Origin: Microbacterium sp. LCT-H2
Lineage (GTDB): Bacteria; Actinomycetota; Actinomycetes; Actinomycetales; Microbacteriaceae
Assembly (NCBI RefSeq): GCF_001866135.1
Contig: NZ_MODW01000002.1
Coordinates: forward strand, 704,917 to 768,916
Direction: 5' to 3'
DNA length: 64,000 bases
A program made the translations under genes and the position numbers. This document shows, in pieces, positions 55,249 through 64,000 of the stretch; within the stretch, counting starts at the first letter, position 1; every line of letters begins with the position of its first letter. Below the pieces are notes generated by a model, which saw only the letters and a program-made list of their open reading frames with translations, did no database searches and had not been told where the DNA came from.

Positions 55249-56601
55249 GTGTCTGCCAACGAGCCCGCGAAGCCGACCCCGCCCGTTCCCACCCCGCCCG
55301 CCGTGCCGATGCCGCGGAAGGCGCCGACACCGGCCGCCGTCGCGCCGGCCGCGGCGAAGCCGACCCCGGTCTCGTCCGCCGGCGACTGGGGCCGCGTCTC
55401 CGAAGACGGCACCGTCGAGGTCCGCGAAGGCGAGTCCTGGCGCGTCGTCGGTCAGTACCCGGACGGGACCCCCGATGAGGCTCTGGCCTACTTCGTCCGC
55501 AAGTACGACGACATCGCCTTCAAGGTCGTCGCCCTGGAGCAGCGCCACCAGGCCGGCGGCGCCTCCGCGAGCGACCTGTCCAAGCAGGCCGCACACCTCA
55601 TCGACGAGGCCACGGATGCCGCGGCCGTCGGCGACCTCGCGGGGCTCCGCGACCGTCTCACCGCGCTGACCGCGTCTCTGTCCGAGGCCACCGCCCAGGA
55701 GGCGCAGCAGGCGAAGGAGCTCGTCGAGCAGGCCGTCGCCGAGCGCACCGCCCTCGTCGAGCGCGCCGAGGCCATCGCCGCCCGCGACCTGAGCAAGGTG
55801 CAGTGGAAGCAGGTCACCGCCGAGCTCAACGAGCTGTTCGAGTCCTGGCAGGCCCAGCAGCAGAACGGTCCGCGCCTGTCGAAGGGCGTCTCGCAGCAGC
55901 TCTGGAAGCGGTTCCGCGATGCCAGGGCCGTCGTCGACAAGCACCGCCGGGCGTTCTACTCCGAGCTCGACGATGCACACAAGGCGGCGCGTGACGCGAA
56001 GTCGCGACTGGTCGAGCGCGCCGAAGCCCTGGCCCCGCGCGGCGTCGACGGCATCCCCGCCTACCGCTCGCTCCTCGACGAGTGGAAGACGGCCGGACGC
56101 GCCGGACGCAAGGCCGACGACGCCCTCTGGGCGCGTTTCAAGGCCGCCGGAGACGCGCTCTACGCCGCTCGTGCCGAGCAGGCCGCAGCGGAAGAAGCCG
56201 ACTCCGCTCCGAAGATCGAAGCCCGCCAGGCGCTGCTCGAGCAGGCCAAGGCGGTCGCCGACGAGCCGAACATCAAGCGCGCCCGCGCCCTGCTCACGCG
56301 CATCCAGCGCGAGTGGGACGAGGTCGGCCGCATCTTCCCGCGCGACAAGGAACGTGCCCTCGACGACAAGCTCCGCGTCATCGAGCAGGCACTCAAGGCC
56401 CGCGAGGACGTCGACTGGAAGAAGAACAACCCGGAGACCAAGGCTCGTGCGAACGACATGAGCTCACAGCTCCACGAGGCGATCGAGAAGCTGGAGTCGG
56501 AACTGGCAGCCGCCGAGAAGGCCGGTGACAGCAAGGCCGTCAAGGAGGCCGCGGACGCCCTGGAGGCCCGTCGCGCCTGGCTCAACGCCCTGGGCGGCTG
56601 A
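55249..56601 (+). CDS. DUF349 domain protein, 450 aa
   Basis: A mainly helical protein with a 45-residue Pro/Ala-rich N-terminus, a short beta segment (GRVSEDGTVEVREGESWRVVG) and then repeated DUF349 units. Recurrent blocks are WKQVTAELNELFESWQA, LWKRFRDARAVVDKHR, LLDEWKTAGRAG and LWARFKAAGDALYAARA, with the last near IQREWDEVGRIFPRDK. It is very rich in charged and Ala residues and probably forms long coiled helices. The biochemical role of the family is not established. Start GTG with AAGGAG 7 bases upstream. Monocistronic. Confidence 0.88.
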   Translation: MSANEPAKPTPPVPTPPAVPMPRKAPTPAAVAPAAAKPTPVSSAGDWGRVSEDGTVEVREGESWRVVGQYPDGTPDEALAYFVRKYDDIAFKVVALEQRHQAGGASASDLSKQAAHLIDEATDAAAVGDLAGLRDRLTALTASLSEATAQEAQQAKELVEQAVAERTALVERAEAIAARDLSKVQWKQVTAELNELFESWQAQQQNGPRLSKGVSQQLWKRFRDARAVVDKHRRAFYSELDDAHKAARDAKSRLVERAEALAPRGVDGIPAYRSLLDEWKTAGRAGRKADDALWARFKAAGDALYAARAEQAAAEEADSAPKIEARQALLEQAKAVADEPNIKRARALLTRIQREWDEVGRIFPRDKERALDDKLRVIEQALKAREDVDWKKNNPETKARANDMSSQLHEAIEKLESELAAAEKAGDSKAVKEAADALEARRAWLNALGG

Positions 56602-56660
56602 GCTCTCCACAGATCCACTGATCTCCGCACGAGCGGGGTGCCGGCCGCCACACTGGCGGG

Positions 56661-57209
56661 ATGCACCCCGCTCTGCTGTATCTGCCCGGCGCGCGACTCA
56701 GTCTCTGTGAACTCAGCGCCGCCCGCCTCGACGGACATGTCGTCGAGATCGGCGACGCCTACATCCCCGCAGATCTTCCCGAATCCGCCGATGTCCGTGC
56801 GAGCAGCATCGCCGCCCTGGTCCAGGAGGGTGCCGCCGCATGCGGGCCGAGCGCCGCCTGGATACACGGCGCGGGCGATGCCCCGCCGTCGATCCATCAC
56901 GTGCGTCGCTGTGTGGAACGTCGCGTGCGCCCGCGCGTGCACACCCGCGTGTCGTTCCACGACACGATGGTCCCCGCGTCGGACGTGCGCCGCCTCGGCG
57001 GGATACTCGTGACATCTCCCGTCCGCACGATGTGCGATCTGGCCACGACGCTGCACCGCGATCCGCGTGTGCTGTCCTGGATGCAGGCGCTTGCCCCTGC
57101 CCACCCCGCGGCTCTTGAGGGTGCGATCCGGACCCTCAAGAGAGGGCACCGGGTTCCCGGGAGCGTCAGCGGTCTCGCCGCGCTGGAGCGTCTGGTCAGG
57201 AGGAGGTGA
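56661..57209 (+). CDS. AbiEi-like protein (orphan type IV antitoxin-related), 182 aa
   Basis: The C-terminal half has the pattern of AbiEi-type transcriptional regulator/antitoxin proteins: GGILVTSPVRTMCDLATTLHRD, preceded by basic strands RRCVERRVRPRVHTRVS. No adjacent nucleotidyltransferase (AbiEii toxin) gene is present. The N-terminal winged-helix part is not obvious, so it may be shortened or diverged. There is no good ribosome-binding site; a small CCGCCA-CAC-TGGCGG hairpin sits just before the ATG. The 3' end overlaps the convergent relA gene by 14 bases. Confidence 0.6.
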   Translation: MHPALLYLPGARLSLCELSAARLDGHVVEIGDAYIPADLPESADVRASSIAALVQEGAAACGPSAAWIHGAGDAPPSIHHVRRCVERRVRPRVHTRVSFHDTMVPASDVRRLGGILVTSPVRTMCDLATTLHRDPRVLSWMQALAPAHPAALEGAIRTLKRGHRVPGSVSGLAALERLVRRR

Positions 57210-59448
57210 CGCGGTACACGTCGTAGACCGCATCGATCCGGCGCACCGCGTTCAGGACGCGGTCCAGGTGCACGGCGTCGCCCATCTCGAACACGAAGCG
57301 GCTCAGCGCCAGGCGCTCGTCCGTCGTCGACACGGTCGCCGAGAGGATGTTCACGTGGTGCTCGCTGAGCACCCGCGTGACGTCGGAGAGGAGGCCGGAG
57401 CGGTCAAGGGCCTCGACTTGGATCTGCACCCGGAACACGCTCTTCGTCGTCGGCGCCCAGGAGACCTCGACGAACCGGTCCTGCTCGCCGCTGAGGGCCT
57501 TCACGTTCACGCAGTCCGCCCGGTGCACGGAGACGCCGCTCCCCCGCGTGACGAACCCGACGATCGGATCGCCGGGGACGGGCGTGCAGCACTTCGCCAG
57601 CTTCACCAGGATGTCGTTCGCGCCACGCACGAGCACACCGGAATCGCCGCCCCGGGACTCGCGGGTCTGGACGCTTCCCGGCAAGTCGATCGCCCCGGTC
57701 GTGGGCTCGTCGGTGGCGACGAGCGCGGTGACCTTCTCGAGCACCGACTGGGTCGAGACGTGCCCCTCGCCGACGGCGGCGTAGAGACCCGAGACATCCT
57801 CGTAGTGCATCTGGTGGGCGACCTCGGTGAACGAGTCCTGGCTCATCAGCCGCTGCAGCGGCAGGTTCTGCCGTCGCATCGCGCGCGCGATGGCCTCCTT
57901 GCCCTGCTCGATGGCCTCTTCGCGGCGCTCCTTCGTGAACCAGCCGCGGATCTTGTTCCTGGCGCGTGTGCTCTTGACGAAGCCGAGCCAGTCCTGGCTG
58001 GGTCCCGCATCCGGGTTCTTCGACGTGAAGACCTCGACGACGTCGCCGCTCTTCAGCTCCGACTCCAGCGGCACCAGGCGTCCGTTGACCTTGGCGCCCA
58101 TGGTGCGGTGCCCGATCTCGGTGTGCACGGCATAGGCGAAATCGACCGGAGTGGCACCGGCCGGGAGGCCGATCACGCGCCCCTTCGGAGTGAAGACGTA
58201 GACCTCCTTGGCGCCGATCTCGAACCGGAGGGAGTCGAGGAACTCCCCGGGGTCTGCGGTCTCGGCCTGCCAGTCGGAGATGTGCGCGAGCCACGCCATG
58301 TCGGTGTCGGAGGCGCGGACCTCGGCCTTGCCGCCGCCGTTCATCCGCTCCTTGTACATCCAGTGCGCGGCGACACCGTACTCCGCCTGGTGATGCATCT
58401 CGTGCGTGCGGATCTGGATCTCGACCGTGCGTCCGGCCGGGCCGATCACGGTCGTGTGCAGCGACTGATAGAGGTTGAACTTCGGGGTGGCGATGTAGTC
58501 CTTGAACCGGCCGGGCAACGGCGTCCAGCGCGCGTGGATGGCGCCGAGCACGGCGTAGCAGTCGCGCACGGACGACACGAGGACACGGATCCCGATCAGG
58601 TCGTAGATGTCGTCGAACTCGCGGCCGCGGATGACCATCTTCTGGTACACCGAGTACAGCTGCTTGGGTCGGCCGACGACCTTGCCGCGGATGCGCAGGT
58701 CGCGGAGGTCTTCATCGATCTCCTCGATGACCTGGCTCAGGTACTTCTCCCGCTGCGGGGTGCGCTGGGCGATGAGGCTGTGGATCTCGTTGTAGATCTT
58801 CGGATGGAGGACGGCGAAGGAGAGGTCTTCGAGCTCCGACTTGATCGCCTGGATACCGAGGCGGTTGGCCAGCGGCGCGTAGATCTCCAGCGTCTCCTTG
58901 GCCTTCTTCGCCGCCTTCTCCGGGGGGACGAAGCCCCAGGTGCGGGCGTTGTGCAACCGGTCGGCGAGCTTGATGAGCAGCACGCGGATGTCCTTCGACA
59001 TCGCGACGATCATCTTGCGCACCGTCTCGGCCTGCGCGCTCTCGCCGTACTTGACCTTGTCGAGCTTGGTCACGCCGTCGACAAGCATCGCGACCTCGTC
59101 GCCGAACTCGGCGGTGAGATCGGTGAGCGCGTAGCCCGTGTCCTCGACGGTGTCGTGCAGCAGCGCGGCGGCGATCGCGCGCGGCCCGAGACCGAGCTCC
59201 GCGAGGATCTGCGCGACGGCGAGCGGGTGCGTGATGTACGGCTCGCCGCTCTGCCGCTTCTGTCCCTCGTGCTTCTCCTTCGCCACGGCGTAGGCACGGG
59301 AGATGACGGCGAAGTCGCCCTTGGGGTGGTTGGCCCTGACGGTGCGGATCAGATTGTCGAGATCGTTGATCCGGGACGCACGCGAGAAGATGCGGGGCAC
59401 CAGCCGTCGAAGACTCGAACCCTGCGATGCCGTCTGCGGCTCCGCCAT
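57196..59448 (-). CDS. relA: Bifunctional (p)ppGpp synthetase/hydrolase
   Basis: A Rel/RSH stringent-response enzyme, 750 aa. The HD hydrolase domain has AALLHDTVEDTGY (near residue 99) and IKLADRLHNARTW. The synthetase domain has YDLIGIRVLV and RFKDYIATPKFNLYQSLHT (near 320). The regulatory C-terminus has TGS (VYVFTPKGRVIGLPAGATP, near 415) and an ACT domain (about 670-745). Both catalytic centres look intact. GGAGGTGAG sits 7 bases from the ATG. Usual yajC-secD-secF-relA order. Confidence 0.96.
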   Translation of the reverse strand: MAEPQTASQGSSLRRLVPRIFSRASRINDLDNLIRTVRANHPKGDFAVISRAYAVAKEKHEGQKRQSGEPYITHPLAVAQILAELGLGPRAIAAALLHDTVEDTGYALTDLTAEFGDEVAMLVDGVTKLDKVKYGESAQAETVRKMIVAMSKDIRVLLIKLADRLHNARTWGFVPPEKAAKKAKETLEIYAPLANRLGIQAIKSELEDLSFAVLHPKIYNEIHSLIAQRTPQREKYLSQVIEEIDEDLRDLRIRGKVVGRPKQLYSVYQKMVIRGREFDDIYDLIGIRVLVSSVRDCYAVLGAIHARWTPLPGRFKDYIATPKFNLYQSLHTTVIGPAGRTVEIQIRTHEMHHQAEYGVAAHWMYKERMNGGGKAEVRASDTDMAWLAHISDWQAETADPGEFLDSLRFEIGAKEVYVFTPKGRVIGLPAGATPVDFAYAVHTEIGHRTMGAKVNGRLVPLESELKSGDVVEVFTSKNPDAGPSQDWLGFVKSTRARNKIRGWFTKERREEAIEQGKEAIARAMRRQNLPLQRLMSQDSFTEVAHQMHYEDVSGLYAAVGEGHVSTQSVLEKVTALVATDEPTTGAIDLPGSVQTRESRGGDSGVLVRGANDILVKLAKCCTPVPGDPIVGFVTRGSGVSVHRADCVNVKALSGEQDRFVEVSWAPTTKSVFRVQIQVEALDRSGLLSDVTRVLSEHHVNILSATVSTTDERLALSRFVFEMGDAVHLDRVLNAVRRIDAVYDVYRVTSS

Positions 59449-59470
59449 CCACTCACCTCCGAATCAGACA

Positions 59471-59476
59471 ATCCTA
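59471..59476 (-). promoter_or_regulatory. Putative -10 element (TAGGAT) of relA
   Basis: TAGGAT 22 bases upstream of the relA ATG, in the 65-bp secF-relA gap. It would give a short leader holding GGAGGTGAG. No clear -35; relA may also be read through from secF. Confidence 0.35.
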
Positions 59477-59513
59477 CGCGCGCTGAGCGGGGGTCGGCCC
59501 CGCGACGGGGGCG

Positions 59514-60503
59514 TCAGGCTTCGACAGCCGCTTTGGCTCGCGCCGCGCGGATACGGGCGTCGCGCTCCTTGATCTGCGGCTCGTTCTCACGGAAGAGCGA
59601 GTACAGCGGCGCGGCCACGAACAGGGTCGAGTAGGTCGCCACGAGGATGCCCACGAAGATCGACAGCGAGATGTCGGTCAGCGTCTCCGCACCGAGCCAG
59701 AAGGCACCGATGAAGAGGATCGCGCCGACCGGCAGCGCGGCCACCACGGAGGTGTTGATCGAGCGGACGAGGGTCTGGTTCACCGCGAGGTTGACCGACT
59801 CCCCGAACAGCCGCGAGGTCTTCTCCCCGTCTTCCGTCGTGTTCTCCCTGATCTTGTCGAACACCACGGTGGTGTCGTACAGGGAGTACGCGAGGATCGT
59901 CAGGAAGCCGATGACCGCCGCCGGCGAGATCTCGAATCCGGCGAGGGCGTACACGCCGACCGTGATCACGAGCACGTCGAGCAGACCGATGATCGCGGCC
60001 GCCGACATCTTCCACGTGCGGAAGTAGATGGCGAGGATGAGGAAGGTCAGCGCGAGGAAGATCGCCAGGCCCCACAGCGACTGCCGGGTCACGCTCTCGC
60101 CCCAGGCCGGGCCGATGAACGAGGAGGTGACCGCATCCGGCTCGACGCCGTAGGCGTCGGCGAGGGCGCGTGCCACCTGCTGCGTCTCCGCCGCAGTCAT
60201 CTGGTCGGTCTGCACCCGGATGTCCTGGTCGTTGACGATGACGACCTTGGTCGCGGCCCCGGGCACGACGGACTGCACCGCCTCGGACGCGGTGTCCTGG
60301 TCCGTGGTGTCGGGCGCGGCGACGGTGAACTGCGAGCCGCCGGTGAACTCGATCGAGAACTGGATCGGACGGAACAGCGGCACGAGGGCCGAGCCGACGA
60401 CAAGAGCGATCGCGATGATGAACCAGAGGCGACGGCGTCCGACGAACGGGAAGGACGTCTTGCCCGTGTAGAGGTTGTTGCCGAACTCATTCATGGAAGG
60501 CAT
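59514..60503 (-). CDS. secF: Protein translocase subunit SecF
   Basis: A membrane component of SecDF, which uses the proton gradient to pull exported proteins through. It is 329 aa with six hydrophobic segments. The conserved FSIEFTGGSQF lies after the first helix (near residue 33), and the RND-like core includes VIGFLTILAYSLYDTTVVFDKIREN. The start ATG overlaps the secD stop by one base (TGATG). Confidence 0.96.
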   Translation of the reverse strand: MPSMNEFGNNLYTGKTSFPFVGRRRLWFIIAIALVVGSALVPLFRPIQFSIEFTGGSQFTVAAPDTTDQDTASEAVQSVVPGAATKVVIVNDQDIRVQTDQMTAAETQQVARALADAYGVEPDAVTSSFIGPAWGESVTRQSLWGLAIFLALTFLILAIYFRTWKMSAAAIIGLLDVLVITVGVYALAGFEISPAAVIGFLTILAYSLYDTTVVFDKIRENTTEDGEKTSRLFGESVNLAVNQTLVRSINTSVVAALPVGAILFIGAFWLGAETLTDISLSIFVGILVATYSTLFVAAPLYSLFRENEPQIKERDARIRAARAKAAVEA

Positions 60504-62233
60504 CAGTTGTCTCCCTCACTTCCGGCCGTGGTCTGTCTCTCGGCGGCGAGGGCCTCCGCCCGTTTGCGCTCGGCGATGGTCTGCCGGCGATCCGCCTCTC
60601 CGCGCGAACGCGCGTTCTTCGCCCCGCGCCCCGCGGACGCCGTCGCGACCTCACGGAACTGCGAGCGGCTCCGGTACACGGCGCCCAAGGCCTCCGGATC
60701 CAGACCGGAGAGCTTGTGCCCGCCGCCGAAGAACCGCGTACGAGCGAGCAGCTGCATGACCGGGTGGGTGAAGATCACGAAGATCAGCACGTCGATCACG
60801 GTCGTGAGGCCGAGTGTGAACGCGAAGCCCTTCACCGTCGAGTCGGCGAGGATGTACAGCACCACAGCGGCCAGGACGTTGATGGACTTGGAGATGTAGA
60901 TCGTCCGCTTCGCCCGACCCCAGCCGTCCTCGACGGCACCCGTGATCGACTTGCCGTCGCGCAGCTCATCGCGGATGCGTTCGAAGTAGACGATGAAGGA
61001 GTCGGCGGTGAAGCCGATCGACACGATCAGACCGGCGACGCCGGCCAGCGACAGCCGGAAGCCGATCCGCCACGCCAGGATGCAGATGACGATGTACGTG
61101 AGCACCGCCATCACCGCGATCGACGCGATGATCACCGTCCCGAGCGCCCGGTACGACAGCAGTGAGTACACCGCCACGAGCGCGAGGCCGATGAGGCCCG
61201 CGATCAGACCGATCTGGAGCTGCTGGGTGCCGAGGGTCGCGGAGATCGTGTCCGAGCTCTGCACCTCGAAGCTGAGCGGGAGGGCTCCGAACTTGAGCTG
61301 GTCGGCCAGGGTCGTCGCGCTCTCCTGCGTGAAACTGCCCGAGATGCTCGGGCGGCCGTCGAGGATGACGCCGTTCATGCGCGGCGCGCTGATGACCTCG
61401 CCGTCGAGCACGAAGGCGAACTGGTCGCGCGGCGACAGCCCGTCGATGCGGTTCTGGTTGAGCCGCGTGCTGACCTGACCGAACGCGTCTGCGCCGTCGC
61501 CGTTCATCGTGAGCTGCACGATCCAGGCGCCCGAGCGCGGGTCGCGCCCCGCGGTGGCGTCGGTAATCGCGCGGCCGTCCAGCTCCGCCGGGCCGAGGAT
61601 GAACTTGGCGGTGTCATCGGGCGAGCAGGCGATGACCGGCTCGTCCTTCGGCGCCTTCGACGGGTCGTTGGACGGGTTGGCGCAGTCGTACGCCTGGAAC
61701 TCCGCTGCGAGCTTGTCGGTCACCCAGGACAGGTCGCTGGCATCGGTGGGCTCGGCCGTCGGCTGGTCGTTCAGCGACGGATCAGGGCTCGGGTACGGCG
61801 TGGAGTTGCCGTCCTCCCCCACGAACTCCGTGCTCGCGGCCGTCGTGTAGAGCACCGGGCGGAATTCGAGCTGCGCGCTGGACTGGATGCGCTCCCGGGT
61901 CTGCTCGTCCGCCTCACCGGGGATCTGGACGACGATGTTGCGTCCACCCTCGGTCGTGATGTCGGCCTCGGCCACACCGGAGGCGTCGACGCGCTGACGG
62001 ATGATCGCCGCGGCCTGGTCGAGCTGCTCCTGCGTCGGTGCGGCGCCGTCCTCCGTCTCGGCGCTCAGGACGATCTGGGTGCCGCCCTGCAGATCGAGCG
62101 CCAGCTCGGGTGTCCACGAGCTCTGCTTGAAGACATACACACCCAGCGCGTTGATGCCGAAGAGCACGCCCGTCACCAGGAGCAGGCCGAGGAGGACCCG
62201 CCAGGCGTGACGGACAGGAGAGGATGAAGCCAC
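60503..62233 (-). CDS. secD: Protein translocase subunit SecD
   Basis: SecF partner, 576 aa. An N-terminal helix (VLLGLLLVTGVLFGINALGV) is followed by LALDLQGGTQIVL, the P1 periplasmic domain with a Pro/Thr/Asp-rich insertion (about 135-165). Five further helices include GLIVSIGFTADSFIVYFERIRDEL (near residue 420). The C-terminal tail is basic and hydrophilic. GTG start. Confidence 0.96.
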   Translation of the reverse strand: MASSSPVRHAWRVLLGLLLVTGVLFGINALGVYVFKQSSWTPELALDLQGGTQIVLSAETEDGAAPTQEQLDQAAAIIRQRVDASGVAEADITTEGGRNIVVQIPGEADEQTRERIQSSAQLEFRPVLYTTAASTEFVGEDGNSTPYPSPDPSLNDQPTAEPTDASDLSWVTDKLAAEFQAYDCANPSNDPSKAPKDEPVIACSPDDTAKFILGPAELDGRAITDATAGRDPRSGAWIVQLTMNGDGADAFGQVSTRLNQNRIDGLSPRDQFAFVLDGEVISAPRMNGVILDGRPSISGSFTQESATTLADQLKFGALPLSFEVQSSDTISATLGTQQLQIGLIAGLIGLALVAVYSLLSYRALGTVIIASIAVMAVLTYIVICILAWRIGFRLSLAGVAGLIVSIGFTADSFIVYFERIRDELRDGKSITGAVEDGWGRAKRTIYISKSINVLAAVVLYILADSTVKGFAFTLGLTTVIDVLIFVIFTHPVMQLLARTRFFGGGHKLSGLDPEALGAVYRSRSQFREVATASAGRGAKNARSRGEADRRQTIAERKRAEALAAERQTTAGSEGDN

Positions 62234-62288
62234 GTGTGTTCAGCTTTCTGGAAGGACGGTGATCCGGGAGGCCGCGACGGCCCTCGTC

Positions 62289-62690
62289 TTACTTGTCGTC
62301 GGCGTCCCGCTCGAGGCGGGCGCGGGTCTCCTCCGGTGTCTCCAGCGCGGGAGCGGCGGTCTCGTCGACGACGTGGTCGTCCGCGGCGTCGGCGGGCGCG
62401 TCGACGATGGCGTCCTTGGGCTCCACGACCCGGAGGATCGCCTGGCTGTGCACCTCGATGACGGTGCCGGGAGCGATCTCCACCAGCGCCGGGGAGTCGA
62501 GGTCTTCGGCGTCGTACGCGACGATGGTGCCGTAGATGCCGCCCTGCAGCAGGACCTTGGCGCCGGGAACCGTCTTGGTCGCCTTCTCCTCCTGCTCGGC
62601 CTTCATCTGCCTCGTGCGCTTGCGCGTGTTGAAGATCATGAAGATCAGCAGGACGGCGAGGAGTCCGAAGAGGACAAATTCCATGGGCAT
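62289..62690 (-). CDS. yajC: Preprotein translocase accessory subunit YajC
   Basis: This single-pass membrane protein (133 aa) associates with SecDF. The helix MEFVLFGLLAVLLIFMIF is followed by NTRKRTRQMKAEQ and the beta domain KVLLQGGIYGTIVAYD. An acidic Asp/Ala tail ends it. The first of two nearby ATGs is chosen because AAAGG is closer to it; the second, two codons on, is possible. Confidence 0.93.
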   Translation of the reverse strand: MPMEFVLFGLLAVLLIFMIFNTRKRTRQMKAEQEEKATKTVPGAKVLLQGGIYGTIVAYDAEDLDSPALVEIAPGTVIEVHSQAILRVVEPKDAIVDAPADAADDHVVDETAAPALETPEETRARLERDADDK

Positions 62691-62762
62691 GGGGATGGCG
62701 CCTTTCTCAGGTGCACGCACCAGCCTTTGGGCGCACAGCGGTATCGGGGAAGTCTTCAGCGA

Positions 62763-63788
62763 TTATAGGTCATCCAACTTCAGCATCCCGTCCGGGTGCG
62801 CCACGCCGAGGTGCGCGTAGGCCTCCGGCGTCGCGACCCGCCCCCGGGGCGTGCGACCGAGGAAGCCGATCCGGACGAGATAGGGCTCGACCACGCTCTC
62901 CACGGTCTCCGGTTCCTCCCCCACCGCGACCGCCAGTGTGCTGAGGCCGACGGGCCCGCCGCGGAACCGACGGACCAGGGCGTCCAGCACCGCGCGGTCC
63001 AGGCGGTCCAGGCCGATCGCATCCACGTCGTAGAGGTCGAGCGCCGCCCGCACACCCCCGAGGGTCGCCTCGCCTCCGCCGTGCACGAGCGCATAGTCGC
63101 GCACCCGTCGCAGCAGGCGGTTGGCGATGCGCGGAGTCCCGCGGGAGCGTCGTGCGATCTCGGAGAGCGAGTCGGTCGGCAGGTCGACGCCGAGCACGGA
63201 GGCGGACCGCTCGATGACCTGCTCCAGCTCGCCCTCGTCATAGAACTCGAGGTGACCGGTGAAGCCGAAGCGGTCGCGGAGCGGGTTCGGCAGCAGTCCG
63301 GAGCGCGTCGTGGCGCCGACGAGCGTGAACGGGGACAGCTCCAACGGGATGCTGGTGGCCCCCGCACCCTTCCCGACCATGATGTCGATCCGGTAGTCCT
63401 CCATGGCGAGGTACAGCATCTCCTCCGCCGACCGGGCCATGCGATGGATCTCGTCGATGAAGAGCACCTCCCCGGGCACGAGGCTCGACAGCAGCGCCGC
63501 GAGGTCTCCGGCGTGCTGGATGGCGGGACCGCTGGACATGCGCAGCGGACGATCGCTCTCGTGGGCGACGATCATCGCCAGCGTGGTCTTGCCCAGTCCG
63601 GGAGGACCGGCGAGCAGGATGTGGTCTGCAGGGCGGGACTGGAGGCGGGCCGCCTCCAGGAGCAGCTGCAGCTGTCCGCGCACCTTCTGCTGTCCCACGA
63701 ACTCGCCGAGGCTCGATGGGCGGAGCGCGCCCTCGATGGCGAGCTCGGACTCGTCGGTCGGCTCGGTCGGATCGAGGGCGTCAGCCAC
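62763..63788 (-). CDS. ruvB: Holliday junction branch migration helicase RuvB
   Basis: AAA+ motor of RuvAB, 341 aa. [11 protein letters not shown] is near the N-terminus, Walker [14 protein letters not shown] near residue 63, Walker [10 protein letters not shown] near 115 and the sensor [17 protein letters not shown] near 165. The winged-helix C-terminus ends [14 protein letters not shown] start ([10 protein letters not shown]) overlaps the ruvA stop by 8 bases. Confidence 0.96.
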   Translation of the reverse strand: MADALDPTEPTDESELAIEGALRPSSLGEFVGQQKVRGQLQLLLEAARLQSRPADHILLAGPPGLGKTTLAMIVAHESDRPLRMSSGPAIQHAGDLAALLSSLVPGEVLFIDEIHRMARSAEEMLYLAMEDYRIDIMVGKGAGATSIPLELSPFTLVGATTRSGLLPNPLRDRFGFTGHLEFYDEGELEQVIERSASVLGVDLPTDSLSEIARRSRGTPRIANRLLRRVRDYALVHGGGEATLGGVRAALDLYDVDAIGLDRLDRAVLDALVRRFRGGPVGLSTLAVAVGEEPETVESVVEPYLVRIGFLGRTPRGRVATPEAYAHLGVAHPDGMLKLDDL

Positions 63789-64000
63789 GGCCCTGGCCTG
63801 CCTGCGCCGGGCCGAGGAGCGCGAGCGTACGCCGCAGGAGAAGCGCCACGGAGGCCCGCTCGGCGTCCGTCGCCTCCGTTGCCGTCTGGGTGGCCGCCTC
63901 GGCCGCGACCTTCTCCGACCAGCCGAGGCCCACCAGGGCGACCGAGACCTGGGCGACGACGTCGTTGCCACTCGCAGCGGCAGCGGCCGACGGGGCGGCC
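63781..64000 (-). CDS. ruvA: Holliday junction protein RuvA, C-terminal part only
   Basis: The last 72 codons of ruvA, ending just inside ruvB. The domain III helices that contact RuvB are visible: [21 protein letters not shown] and [16 protein letters not shown] low-complexity Ala/Gly stretch precedes them. The 5' end lies beyond the window. Identification rests on the C-terminal domain and the ruvAB order. Confidence 0.88.
   Translation of the reverse strand, partial: AAPSAAAAASGNDVVAQVSVALVGLGWSEKVAAEAATQTATEATDAERASVALLLRRTLALLGPAQAGQGRG

Overview
This is a very GC-rich, gene-dense actinobacterial chromosome segment. The most likely source is a member of the Microbacteriaceae such as Microbacterium. 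The call rests on gene order (yajC-secD-secF-relA, efp-nusB, the pyrR-pyrB-pyrC-PH protein-carA-carB-pyrF-gmk-rpoZ-metK-priA-fmt-rsmB chain, his-trp-lgt-glt-pyk), many GTG starts, 1-4 nt stop/start overlaps, and actinobacterial families (ANTAR regulator, HGxxPAAW protein, Trp-region membrane protein, mIHF). Genus is inferred from family content and order; no database was searched.

Layout. 1-2.3 kb: 3'-truncated ANTAR response regulator (minus), tRNA-Leu(CAA) (plus), two overlapping alpha/beta hydrolases (minus). 2.3-9.9 kb: pyk and glutamate synthase gltB-gltD. 10-17.7 kb, transcribed right to left: rpe-hisE-hisG-hisF-hisI, Trp-region membrane protein, HGxxPAAW protein, trpC-trpB-trpA, lgt. 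No trpE, trpD or trpG lies here. 17.7-33.2 kb: the long pyrimidine/purine/translation chain from pyrR down to rsmB, with a guanylate kinase fused to an N-terminal mIHF domain. A PyrR-type RNA hairpin precedes pyrR. 33.3-38.6 kb: an accessory insertion between nusB and pyrR, holding a VapBC-type toxin-antitoxin pair, a metallo-beta-lactamase/Rieske protein and a SNF2 helicase. 38.6-49.7 kb: nusB, efp, a small plus-strand membrane protein, then aroQ, an acetyltransferase, aroB, aroK, aroC, aroE, mltG, ruvX, alaS and a small membrane protein. 49.8-52 kb: rpsD and rarA. 52.1-57.2 kb: the most unusual part. It has a truncated NirB-like flavoprotein coupled to an N-terminally shortened HemD-like/winged-helix regulator, a near-perfect 84-nt nested hairpin in the divergent promoter region, a DUF349 protein and an orphan AbiEi-like protein. 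57.2-64 kb: relA/spoT, secF, secD, yajC, ruvB and the 3' end of ruvA.

How it works together: nearly everything is core metabolism (histidine, tryptophan, shikimate, pyrimidine, glutamate), translation and DNA repair/secretion housekeeping, arranged as translationally coupled operons read right to left. Accessory content is confined to about 33.3-38.6 kb and 52.1-57.2 kb. No stretch longer than 300 bases is free of genes; the largest gap is the 278-bp divergent region at 54971-55248. I saw no insertion sequence, prophage, CRISPR array or rRNA.
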